Source: Chrysomallon squamiferum | Taxonomy: Eukaryota > Mollusca > Gastropoda > Neomphalida > Peltospiridae | Direction: 5' to 3' | Length of the DNA: 64,000 nt | NCBI GenBank assembly: GCA_012295275.1 | Contig: CM022671.1 | Span: 24,551,822 to 24,615,821 of the forward strand | Part shown: one piece after another, positions 44,798-55,319 of the stretch | Layout: each line of letters begins with the position of its first letter | How positions within the stretch are numbered: the first letter of the stretch is position 1 | Position numbers and translations under genes: made by a program | Notes under the pieces: generated by a model | What the model was told of the DNA's origin: nothing | What the model saw: the letters and a program-made list of their open reading frames with translations, nothing else | The model's database searches: none

Positions 44798-45488
44798 TTT
44801 ATTATTGTTATTTGTTTTATTAATAAGAAGCATGTTAGATTTTATTTCTCTTATATATATACTTCTAGATTTAATTTCATTTTAATTAATTTCCCTATTT
44901 TCTTGTTTCATTGTCTAGATGGTTTCCGCAGACCACCGTGAAAAAGCACTGGACCCGCTAACAGGGTAATAGCGACATTATTTTTAGAGATTTCAACCAA
45001 ATTAGAGGGGAAAAAAAAAAAAGAAGAAAAAAATATAAGAAAGAAAAACAAATCATCAAGTAAATTGATGGATAAATACATAAATAGTAGGCTAACTAGT
45101 GCAGTCACTTGTAAAATTCAGTCACCCGAGAAATGATACTGACTCGAAGACCGTATTTCATGCAAACGTTTAAGAATGCACCCTGTGACTTGGTTTTCCG
45201 TTCTGTTGTCTTCCATTGTATTTATTAAATAGAACTGATACATGAAAAGAAAAAAAAAAAGGATATTCTTATAACAATAGAACAGTAAATCATTAGATGA
45301 TTAAAGTTTTATATACATTTACTCGAGTGGAAAATATTCAGTACTTTTTTTTTTTTTTTAATGTTTTTAATACGCCTTTATTAATGTCGTCCAGAAATCG
45401 TAAATTTCATGTATTTTATTACTAATCGTGGGGTCAGTGGATAAATAAAAAATGGTATTAAAAAACAATAAACAAATATGAATAAATA

Positions 45489-45490
<2 letters not shown>

Positions 45491-45533
<43 letters not shown>
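45491..45533. repeat. (AAT)n microsatellite
   Basis: A perfect AAT array of about 43 bases. Confidence 0.95.
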
Positions 45534-45538
<5 letters not shown>

Positions 45539-45603
45539 CAAAACGTTTTAAATTCAAAACAACACTTTCTTGGACCAAGTCGTATGGCAAATGGCAAGGA
45601 AAA

Positions 45604-45880
45604 AACACATTATTTTAAGTGAATGAATAATATAAAAAAAAAAAAAAAAAAATGGATTTCATTTTAACTAAGCGAATGAACAGTATAAAACGTAACAAAA
45701 TGGACTTCATTTTAACTCAGTGAATGAACAGAACAAAACGTAACAAAATGGACTTCATTTTAACTCAGTGAATGATTAGCAGCACAAAACGTGTAAATGT
45801 GGACACTAACGACCAAGCGAGTGGAGACGATAGAACGTGACAAAACCGACTGTATTTTAACTAAGCTGTTACGCCATGGA
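45604..45880. repeat. Minisatellite with ~48-bp unit, about five copies
   Basis: The landmark ATGG of the unit recurs at 45652, 45700 and 45748 (exact 48-base spacing), then in decayed form near 45798 and 45846. Each unit contains TTCATTTTAACT, GTGAATGA or CGAATGA, and ACAAAACGT or TAAAACGT. A partial copy at 45612 precedes a poly-A run. The central copies are the most alike. Confidence 0.9.
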
Positions 45881-45904
45881 CATCAAAGAGAGAAATGTGA
45901 TAAC

Positions 45905-46030
45905 ACGCCCTTTAATTAATGCATCAAATCTAATCGCTTGTGAAACACAGCTAATTATCTCCACATTTTCTAATCCAGACATCCCCGGGGATTAATTCAC
46001 TCCGTGGGTTTCATCTGCCATCTGGTCACT
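45905..46030. promoter_or_regulatory. Candidate regulatory island with homeodomain-type sites
   Basis: A short GC-richer patch holds TTAATTAATGCATC, CTAATCG, GCTAATTATC, CTAATCC and, inverted, GGATTAATTC around CCCCGGGG. TAATCC/GGATTA are Otx-type cores. No gene is present. Confidence 0.22.
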
Positions 46031-46119
46031 CTGTAAATTGAAATCTAGTAGTGCACCGGACGACTCGTAGACCGAGTGTTGCACGTTTATTTATGTGTTA
46101 CAGGAAGACATCTTTTTTA

Positions 46120-46232
46120 CGTATGTACGTGTGTGTGTGTGTATGGACGGATGGATGTGTGTGTATGTATGTATGTATGTCTATATGTATGTATGTATGT
46201 TGTGTGTTGTGTGTGTATGTGTGTATGTGTGA

Positions 46233-46271
<39 letters not shown>

Positions 46272-46290
46272 TTTATTTATGTTTGTGTGT
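46120..46290. repeat. Compound microsatellite (GT)n / (GTAT)n / (TA)n
   Basis: GT-rich, GTAT tetranucleotide and perfect TA segments follow one another. The long open frames across it are produced by the repeat. Confidence 0.9.
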
Positions 46291-46944
46291 ATATTTGATA
46301 TATGTCATTCCATGAATATGCGCATGTAGATTGAAATTTCTTCCAGAACAACAACACAACGAAAACTAACAACGTTGCAATATCTAACTAATGTATTCAA
46401 CTTCACATACAAATCAGGTGACATTATCACTCGTTAAATTACACCAAACCATTTGATTAACGGTTTTATTCCGAGTTCACAAATTTTCAGTTTGAAAGAT
46501 TATATCATTGTGTCCAGTTTTTACAAACCATTTATAAAAATGTAATATAAATCATGTCTGTTTAATTTATGCTGTCTATGGTTTCTATAAAAATTTAAAT
46601 TTCCAGGAGCTGAATATTAATGATTCAATAATTTACGTGTTACATGGTTAATAAATTATCATCTGGTTTTGTTAGAAATGTCATCGCTCAGTATTTATGT
46701 CTATCGTCTGCCGTGGCTAATTATTTTTCCTATTCATCCACATTTCTTTAAAATATGAAGGTATGACAAGAACGCCAAAAATTAGTGATTTTTTATTTTT
46801 TATTTTTTTATTAACTCTATTTTTATATGAAAGAAACAGACCAAGCAAAAAGTCGATTACACTTTTCTTTCCTTTGTTTTAAAAATTTTGAGTGCCTTCT
46901 TACGGATTTATCTTCAAAATAGCTGCCTGACAAGTTTGTTTTGC

Positions 46945-46946
<2 letters not shown>

Positions 46947-46980
<34 letters not shown>

Positions 46981-47006
46981 ACACACCCACACCCACACCC
47001 ACACAC
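46947..47006. repeat. (CA)n / (CCCACA)n microsatellite
   Basis: A CA dinucleotide run followed by CCCACA hexamers. Confidence 0.9.
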
Positions 47007-47089
47007 AATATCATCATAATCGCAGACCTTGTGATCAACACATTATCCTTGTAGGCATCATCATCTTTGTCATCGTCATTATTTTTGTT

Positions 47090-47700
47090 TCTTATTATCA
47101 AGTCCCTCTTCCCGAGCATTAATAATAATTTTGCAGCTCTTCATCCACATCACCATTCAGTCTTCGACACTTCGTTTAAATTAATAATGTCAAAGACGAT
47201 CAGTTTATTAAAATCTGACAATGCCCACAGAAATTCAGCAGAGTATGACCCTCTGTCAAAATGTTGTTCTCGTTGATGTCTCGCGCAGTGATTTCTGTTG
47301 ATATAACATTAACCCGATCTCAAATGAAATCGACGGCGTTCTTAGATTTCGTTACCGGAGATAACGGGGGTAAGTGATAACCTTGTCTGACCACGCTATT
47401 AAGGCGCATTAAGACATCTGACACAATGATTGAATCGTGTTTTGTGTGACCATTCCTCTTTAGGAGAAGATGAACGTTATCCACTTGGCTGCCGTTCAAT
47501 GGGAAAACAACCAAATAAAAGATATTGAGTGGAGAAATCTAACACATTAAAAGATTACGCGGTTCAGTAATCTAAAGTTTTAAGATGCTTTGTCAACTGA
47601 AGCATTTGTCGTAAGAAAATTATTGTTTTTCGTTGGAAGCTTACTGTGCTGTATGATTGAATTCATGTTTTGTGTTTTTCTTCGTGTAATTGTGTGACTG
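47090..47700. other. GC-richer non-repetitive patch, no gene supported
   Basis: About 600 bases of non-repetitive sequence between a CA array and a GA array. It has short ORFs on both strands (for example at 47188 and 47514) but no splice-framed coding evidence. It may be a regulatory element. Confidence 0.3.
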
Positions 47701-47713
47701 CTGTCTTCTTTCT

Positions 47714-47716
<3 letters not shown>

Positions 47717-47778
<62 letters not shown>
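47717..47778. repeat. (GA)n microsatellite
   Basis: An uninterrupted GA run of about 62 bases, followed by GATA/GAGA-rich sequence to about 48060. Confidence 0.95.
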
Positions 47779-47781
<3 letters not shown>

Positions 47782-48329
47782 TGTTGATAGATAGGTAGAT
47801 AAAGAGACTAGATAAACAGATGTACTGCCTGAAAAAGAAAGAAAGAAATAGTTAAAAATAGATAGTAATATAAACAGACACAGAGAGCGATATACAGACA
47901 GACTGACAGATAGAGAGAAAGGGGATGGGAAATTACAAATGTATATTTATTGAAAAACAAATTTATATTAAAATTCAAGGATAATAAGAATAAAAAGAAG
48001 AATTAGTAATAAGGAGACAGAAAATAGAGAGAGAGAAATAAGAGAGAACTGAAGCCAAAAAATAAAAAATAAAAAATAAAAAATAACCATCAGAAAGAAA
48101 AAATAAACAATTAGAACAGAAAATATAACATTAACTTAAAATTGTTTCTAAAAACAGACAACGTGAAATTAAATTATCAAGTGTTTTGTAAATTATTTCC
48201 ATAATCGTTTGCAAGTTCGTCTGTAGGAGATCCGAGTTCATTTCACCTCGAGCAGACTTCAAAATGGTTTTTCCTTTAACGTGGCTGCGCCGTTATTAAT
48301 AATAATCAGAACCTCTAATCGTGCTCCTT

Positions 48330-48339
48330 GGCGCCACCT
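48330..48339 (-). promoter_or_regulatory. CTCF core-motif match
   Basis: The minus strand reads AGGTGGCGCC with CCG before it, matching the core recognised by CTCF in insects and vertebrates. It lies in a GC-richer 200-base patch between clathrin and the somatomedin-B gene, where an insulator would make sense. Confidence 0.35.
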
Positions 48340-48532
48340 CGGTATTAGTGTTCGGTCTACGTGTTCACTCATTGTGTGATTCCGCTGCTTTCAAATTGAT
48401 CGGGTTTTGGGGGGGTCGTGTCATAACATAATACTGCCGTAATTGTCCATAGGATTATTCACAAGTGTTTGTAGTCGGGGATTTGATAAACTGCGGATGA
48501 ACAGCAAATGCTAAAATTAAAATATTCAGTGT

Positions 48533-49022
48533 CACTGAGGTCAATGACTGACTCCAGCTAATGTTATGTCCGTAAGAAGGTAATAATCATTCATTGAGGA
48601 TAATGTATGCCCGTAGTATTTTAATAATTATTCACTGAGGATAATGTATGCCCGTAGTATTTTAATAATTATTCACTGAGGATAATGTATGGCCGTAGTA
48701 TTTTAATAATTATTTTCTGAGGATAATTTATGCCCGTAGTATTTTAATAATTATTTACTGAGGATAATTTATGGCCGTAGTATTTTAATAATTATTCACT
48801 GAGGATAATTTATGCTCGTAGTATTTTAATAATTATTCACTGAGGATAATTTATGCTCGTAGCATTTTAATAATTATTCACTGAGGATAACTCGTGTCCG
48901 TACGAATATGATAGTTATTCAGAGAGAATTAACATACCTAATGTCCGTAGTATGTTAAAAGACATTCATTGGGGATATTTTATGTCCGTAAATGTGTAAT
49001 GGTTATTAAATGTTGATAACTC
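48533..49022. repeat. Minisatellite with 41-bp unit, about eight regular copies plus decayed flanks
   Basis: The landmark GAGGATA recurs at 48596, 48637, 48678, 48719, 48760, 48801, 48842 and 48883, exactly 41 bases apart. Each unit contains TTTTAATAATTATTCACTGA, ATGTATGCCC or ATTTATGCTC variants, and CGTAGTATTTT. Degenerate copies continue on both sides (48537 and 48895-49022). The array is homogeneous in the middle and decays outward. It encodes nothing and has no spacers, so it is not CRISPR. Confidence 0.95.
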
Positions 49023-49569
49023 CTATCCTTAATAAGTTTATGACTATTAATTATTTAGTGTGAGTAATAAAGACTACAGATTATAACAGATATTCTGTCA
49101 GTTAAAAATTATAAATATTGTCAATAATATTTATTTAAAAAAAGATAACTTGTGTTACATGAATTAATGTTGTTGAGTTATAGTCTATATGAGTAACTTT
49201 AAATAAATTTTAATGTATATATATAATAATACATTATATCACTATAATTATAGCTACTATAAATTTAATAATCATTAATTATTAGGTGGTTTTATAATTC
49301 TATTTGATTTCTATTAAAAAAAAAAAATAATAAGAATAAATAAATAAATAAAAAATTTATAAAAATAGAACAAAAACAAGAATAAGCCTTTAATCTTCTG
49401 TGAATGATATATTTATTTTTAATTAACTTATATTTATACTTAATCACCAACCTAATTTGTCAGTTCTTTCATTTCACACAAATACAGATGCATAACTTCA
49501 TAAATACATAAACTAATAGTAATATATACAGTTCACATTTATTTTATTTTATTTTATTTTATTTATTAT

Positions 49570-49920
49570 TTTAATTAATTAACGCGTCAATTTATCTGTC
49601 TGAGCACGAAGGACAAGACGGGAAAACAGTGATAAGTTAATCGAGTGTTAACAACCTGAACGTCTTTGCGGCCCTTTAGCGGTCAGTGTCTGTGATCAAT
49701 GATGAACAAAGCAAAACGTCTAGCCGCGGTGACCGCTTACACACCAAAAACTGAGGCCTGCACCTGTCGCAGACACACACCGTGTGCAATACCAGTTAAT
49801 GAATATTTACATCACGGGTTTTAAACGATGTTAAGCGTAAAAAGCGGGCCACGTGATTTAAGCGAGCATTACGTAACACCCTTCAATTTAATAATCTACG
49901 TTTATCGATGTTTTTTTTTT
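49570..49920. promoter_or_regulatory. Candidate enhancer: motif-rich GC island
   Basis: A 350-base island in AT-rich DNA holds TTAATTAA, GTGATCAATGATG, AACAAAG (Sox/TCF-like), a CACCTG E-box, a CACGTG E-box at 49850-49855 and the bZIP palindrome TTACGTAA at 49869-49876. No open frame explains its composition. Confidence 0.3.
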
Positions 49921-50011
49921 GATTGTTACGTTTGGGAGGCTGGCGTAACAGATTAAGGAAAATGTTTGCAGAATAGAAACGGGTCAAAGAGGGGTGGTTA
50001 GAACGGGCCAC

Positions 50012-50044
<33 letters not shown>

Positions 50045-50354
50045 GTTTGGTATATTTATAGCTATATATTTCTCCTATCACAACCTAACAAAGCTTTCCG
50101 ATTTATTCACAATATATGGATTCTCCTCTGCAGAAGCAACTGATTATTCACGACAAATATCTGATAACCTTCACCTTTCACCATAAGACATATTCCCCTT
50201 CTCGTTATCATGCCGTGTTAGATAATGAACTCATATTGCAATAAAGATACTAAAACGTGCATACACATATATATGCATGTTTAGATACAGTTATCGTAAG
50301 TCGTAACCGTTCTTCGTATGTCGATATGTATGTCTGACATTTATAGAAGCACTT

Positions 50355-50356
<2 letters not shown>

Positions 50357-50422
<66 letters not shown>
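50357..50422. repeat. (CT)n microsatellite
   Basis: An uninterrupted CT run of about 66 bases, followed by a short CA-rich stretch. Confidence 0.95.
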
Positions 50423-50425
<3 letters not shown>

Positions 50426-50429
50426 CACA

Positions 50430-52149
50430 TACACCACATCTTAACGACTTTTGTGAACTGTCAGTTGTTTCCAGTGTGTCGCATGTTTTAACACCTTTCC
50501 ATCTCTTTTTTTTTTTTATCACTGTCCCATTCGTAGAATAAAAACAACCTCCGAACACAGTAGATATTGTCTACATATTATTAATCAAACAAACTTTCGA
50601 TACATAAAATTTAATAAAGTGTGAAATTCAGCTTCAAAGTACCCGTGTTCTCTGGCGTCTTATTGATTTCATGCTCCGGAACACACTTGTCCCACAACAC
50701 CTCTTTGTCTGCACCCGGTCCATTGTTGTTCTTTACGGGTGACGGTCTGCCGTTTGGCCACCATTCTTATGAGGCGTATTTTAAGGAAGGGGTCAATTGT
50801 TTTCTTTATTGCATTCTTTGGAAGAACTTGGCAACAGCTTGGAAATTGATTTTTGATATTCGTATTTGTGTTCCTTTGTTAACGAAAGTTGTGTTATGTT
50901 TGTCTCCTTTGATTTGGTAGGCAGTGTTATGGCGTATTGTAATCCAATGTATTGTTAATGTATTGTCTGAGTTGAATTTCTGGATCCATTTCGTGTAACA
51001 TATTTATAGTGTGATGATTTATAAAAAAAAAATATACACTTATGACATACAGTTATTTACACGTAATATGACTGCTACTCTTTTCTCTTTAATTTTGCAT
51101 TCTCATACAACTTAAGTCAACACATGCATACGCCAAATGAAAGAAACTTCTGTTATTGTTTAAATAAGAAACTTAAATCAAATTCGTTCAAAAATTTGTT
51201 TGCGTTTTGATGACGTTTTGCGTTAATATCGAAACAGAAATAATTTTTATTTTACTAATTTCAAATTATTAATCAAATAATAAGAGAGAAAAAAATAATA
51301 ATTACTTTCTTGCGTTGTACACAGAATTATTCTGCCATTATGCGAAATTCTTAGCATGATCATTAAGAAAGACAGCAGGCAAACAAAGACACAAGCAAAA
51401 GATGAATTTTTATCCTCCGAGCCGAACAGAATTAATAAGGTTCTGCCGTTATTTTATAAATTACGTTCAATACATTATTTCAAACAATATGTTTCTTTCA
51501 TCGCAGCATGCCACAAACAGAAACCATAATCCAGCATCATCAGCCCCATTTTGAAACCTGCATCGCATTGTTGTGTAAATTATTCAGCTGAAAGCCATCG
51601 ATACTAATTAATTTTCATCCTTCCACATTGCGAACAAAGATAAGGATTCTGATGAGTAACGATACATTGTATTTATGTTTTTATTATTTCCATTTCTGTA
51701 ATGGAAATTGATAAAGACATGTGTTCACTGACATGGCTGAGTCATTCTTCAATAATGTTGTTTTCCAGTGTGACGTACGCATACAGCAGTGTGTGCCTGT
51801 ATCTGTGTGTGTGTCTATCTGTGTGCGTGTGTGAAGTTAGTTCCAGGTATTTCAGAATGATTTCTGAACGTCAGAGAAATAAATCTCTGTTGACAATATC
51901 GTCATTTAGGGACTGTAACAGCCATGTTAAATATAATTATTATTTAATGAAGGGAGAAAAACAAATATCAAGTAAATTGAATTACATTTTATTTTTAAAA
52001 CGACAATAAGAACAAAAGTATTTATATTTTAAAAACTCATAAAAAAAAAGAAATATAAATAATAATAAAATAAAATAAAATAAAATAAAAATAACAACAA
52101 CAAAGGGAAAAAAATCCACATAATCCTTTACAAGAAAAACAAATGAAAT

Positions 52150-52150
<1 letters not shown>
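50430..52150. other. Non-coding stretch, no supported gene
   Basis: Mixed AT-rich DNA. A 99-codon open frame at 50621-50920 lacks family resemblance and splice context. The patch at about 51400-51630 is GC-richer and non-repetitive, with ATTGTTGT and TAATTAAT sites, and may be a conserved non-coding element. Confidence 0.35.
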
Positions 52151-52151
<1 letters not shown>

Positions 52152-52195
<44 letters not shown>

Positions 52196-52262
52196 TAACA
52201 AAAACAACAATAATAATAACTATAACAATAATAATACAACATTATTATTATTATTATTATAA
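52152..52262. repeat. (AAT)n and related triplet arrays
   Basis: A perfect AAT array (52152-52193) is followed by AAC/AAT mixtures and an ATT array. Confidence 0.9.
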
Positions 52263-52799
52263 ATACAATAAAAATACTAATTATTAAAATTATTATCTGC
52301 TTAATGTTATCCTTATTGTTTGTTTTTGTTGTTTTTTGATCACTAAATATTTCGTTTTTCAATATTACGCAAACTATTTAGTATACAACCTAAAATGGAT
52401 ATAATTCGGATTATCCTGTTTTAAATGCACATACAAATTATTTGCAACACATAAACGTTTAAGTAAAACAGGGTATCGTGCATTCGATGTCTATTCATTA
52501 GTATCATAATCACAACAATCGTAACAAGACAGCTTGCACCTAATCAACCCAAACTTTTTAAATGGAGCTTAAAAACAATGTATAATCTACATCAAAAGCA
52601 TTTCCGAAAGGAAATCATCTCTGTCGCTTGCCACCAATTAGCAAACGTAAGCTGTAATATGTAACTGCTATGACGGGGTGTTATGTTTAGAGTATCGTCA
52701 GTGATAGTGTGACACAGGATGTGTGATAAGCCGCAGGATCAATCCTCGATGGTGTTTCCTTGAGGCTGTTTCCCAACCAGTGATTATAATTAATAATGA

Positions 52800-52825
52800 T
52801 AACAATAATAATAATAATAAAATAA

Positions 52826-52872
<47 letters not shown>

Positions 52873-52978
52873 TAATAATAATAACGATGATGACAATAAT
52901 AATAATGATAATAATAATAACAATGATCATAATAATAATAATAATAATAATAATGAGGATGATGATGATGATATTAAA
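52800..52978. repeat. (AAT/GAT)n triplet array
   Basis: About 180 bases of AAT units with AAC and GAT variants, ending in GATGAT. Confidence 0.9.
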
Positions 52979-53699
52979 AGTAAAGGCCGATTATGATGGT
53001 GATAATATGGATTTTACTTCACATATGTTACAAACAATTTTAGCAATACAATATAAACACTATTTGACTTTAAAATTAATAATAAAACGTCAAAAAAAAA
53101 AAAAAAAAAAAATGGAGATACAGTTAGTAAAAGAATCAAATTATAGTATTTCCAATTAAAGTTACTTTATGTATGTTCCATGCCCATTTCAGAATCGTAC
53201 ATTTCAGAATGGAATATAGAATGAATGAACTTAAATATAAGCAGTAACAAATATTATTTGTTGTAATTACAAGTCAAAAGTTAAGAGGCAGTTATAACTT
53301 TGTTAATGTTATATTCTACTACGGCTATTAAAAACAACTGACTCTTCCATGTATATAACAATACTATATATTTATACTTAAATCCTTTTCTGATTTCAGT
53401 TATGAAATTCTCTTCAAAATATTAATGATCAAACTCTGGCATTTCCAGTTTTTGCCCTCACAATACACAGCACAGTATCAAACAATGTGTATGGGAAGTG
53501 TCATATTCAAAGTTATCGTCTGCTTTCGGAGGAGACACTTAATACTTGTAGTTAGTTAGCCTGTCATAGGACAAGGTTGGAGGTATCAAAAGTTGATTTT
53601 TGCTTGTAAAGTTTGACAGTCGAGCTGCAATGTGTTAATACACACTACACGAGTACACCTCGCGGTTGTAAACCTGTCCGTGTTTACACTGCGTTTCAT

Positions 53700-54225
53700 C
53701 CAGACACGAGATAACCCAATACAATTACGGGTGGGAGAAGCGCTCGAGGACGTGCGAGGGGTGGAGGAAAGAGCTTATAAATATTCATGAAACTTTCGCA
53801 CAAAGGCACTGAAGCCGCGCGCACAGCACAGCCAAAGCTAACTTTGAACTGCCGTTCGTTTTTATCTGTCTTTCACTGGCAGAAGCACACATCGACGGCG
53901 TGAGTCACAGATACTCTCTAACTAGCGTGTGTTCTCGCGTGTAATTGTCTTCAGCTGTGAGAAGCAAACTCCGAATAGTTGCTTGCTGCCAGTGCGCACA
54001 ACCTCTGAGTTGAGTGTACGCAAAGAAGCTCGAGCAGCGCTCGTGCAAGTAAAAAAAAAAAAAAAATTAAAATAGAAACTAATTCAAGTGGAATATAGCT
54101 GGGAATAAACGACAGACAATTTTTCTTGGAAAAAGTGGAAAGATACCCGACATTTCTCAAACGAACGAAAGTTATTTTTTTGTTCGGTGTAATACTACTT
54201 TAATTTAAAGAAACTGTTTTTAAAA
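53700..54225 (+). promoter_or_regulatory. TATA-box promoter and 5' UTR of the somatomedin-B gene
   Basis: A GC-richer block leads to TATAAA at 53776-53781, placing transcription start near 53806 and giving a 5' UTR of about 420 bases. The leader contains a perfect AP-1 site TGAGTCA at 53901-53907 and GC-rich CGCGCGCAC just after the expected start. A defined TATA box suggests regulated rather than housekeeping expression, unlike clathrin. Confidence 0.6.
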
Positions 54226-54472
54226 ATGGAAAACAGATTTCTTCTATGTTCGCTGGTGGTGCTTGTTCTTTGTGTTTTCATCAGCATTGGACGTGAAATA
54301 CACAAACCTCGAAACTGCAAGGAGAGGGGGCAATGCTGCACTGGACAGAATAACACATGTTTTGCCCAAGGGCCGCGTTTAGATAGGAACCCTAACGAAA
54401 CGCACTGTTACTGTGATGCAAACTGTATAATAATGGGCGATTGTTGTATAGACTTTCACCAGACATGCAAAG
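54226..54472 (+). CDS. SBSPON-like secreted somatomedin-B protein, first coding exon
   Basis: The ATG opens a signal peptide (FLLCSLVVLVLCVFISIG, about residues 5-22), then a somatomedin-B domain of residues 31-81. Ten cysteines (31, 37, 38, 45, 61, 63, 67, 73, 74, 81) are spaced C-x5-CC-x6-C-x15-C-x-C-x3-C-x5-CC-x6-C. Stretches such as CFAQGPRLDRN, YCDANC and GDCCIDFHQTC match SBSPON (somatomedin-B and thrombospondin type-1 domain-containing protein) better than vitronectin or ENPP proteins. Two N-glycosylation sequons are visible (Asn42, Asn57). The exon ends after 82 codons in phase 1 at a gtattg donor. A thrombospondin type-1 exon is expected downstream but is not in the window. The product should be an extracellular matrix or secreted protein. 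Assignment to the domain family is firm. Orthology to SBSPON is inferred from one exon. Confidence 0.82.
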
Positions 54473-54499
54473 GTATTGTTTTCTTTTCTTCTTACTTTA

Positions 54500-54536
54500 T
54501 TCATTCATTCATTCATTCATTCATTCATTCATTCAT
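54500..54536. repeat. (ATTC)n microsatellite 27 bases after a splice donor
   Basis: About nine ATTC units right inside the intron following the somatomedin-B exon. Confidence 0.9.
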
Positions 54537-55261
54537 TTTGTTTTACATAAATACCTTTCTTTGTTACTAATTAATAAGTAATAATAATAATAATAATAAT
54601 AAATTAATCATAGTCATAAACTGTATAATTAATTATAATTAGTTAAACCAAACCATTGATTTATTCTTTAATTATTATTATTAATATTATTAATATTATT
54701 GGTAGTACTAATAGTATAATAGTAAAGTAGTAGTAGTAGTAGTAGTAGTTTAAAACATTTCAGATGACATATCAGATTTGACATTTTCTTTATTTTCTTG
54801 TGAACAGCTAACTATTATTAACAACCTTCTGATCTTTCTAATACTAATAGCAATAATGTAACTGCTTATTCATTTTGACCAATCACAAAACACAATCTTC
54901 CTTACGTTATGTGTTACGAATATATTTTATTCGTTCGTTCAGTTTAGTACCAAGTGAGTGCACAATGTTTTTTTTATGCATGATGTAAGATATAATATTC
55001 GTTTGTTTCTAAATGTATTTCTGTCTATCGCTACTGTTTATCAACAAACTGAGCTCTTTGCTTCGTGATATTTACAACCGTGATTACATCATGCATTATC
55101 AGCAGCGTGTACGCTAAAATATTCGTCGACAAAGTTTTGTAGAAGGGTATGATTATACAGTGTTTTATTTACGATTAGGCCTAAAGCTAGAGTCATTAAA
55201 ACTCATAACGATCTGAAGTTCAGTTTGATGAGTTTAAAGTCAGTGTATAGTTTTTATATAT

Positions 55262-55263
<2 letters not shown>

Positions 55264-55317
<54 letters not shown>
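55264..55317. repeat. (CT)n microsatellite
   Basis: An uninterrupted TC run of about 54 bases. Confidence 0.95.

Positions 55318-55319
<2 letters not shown>

Noticed and set aside
46051-46329. Cys/Val/Tyr-rich open frames that look like a secreted peptide
   Set aside because: They are translations of a GT/GTAT/TA microsatellite.
48533-49022. Regular repeat array that might suggest CRISPR
   Set aside because: Units are contiguous with no unique spacers, and the DNA is eukaryotic.
50621-50920. 99-codon plus-strand frame with a hydrophobic start
   Set aside because: No cleavage-site context, splice signal or family pattern, and unremarkable codon use.
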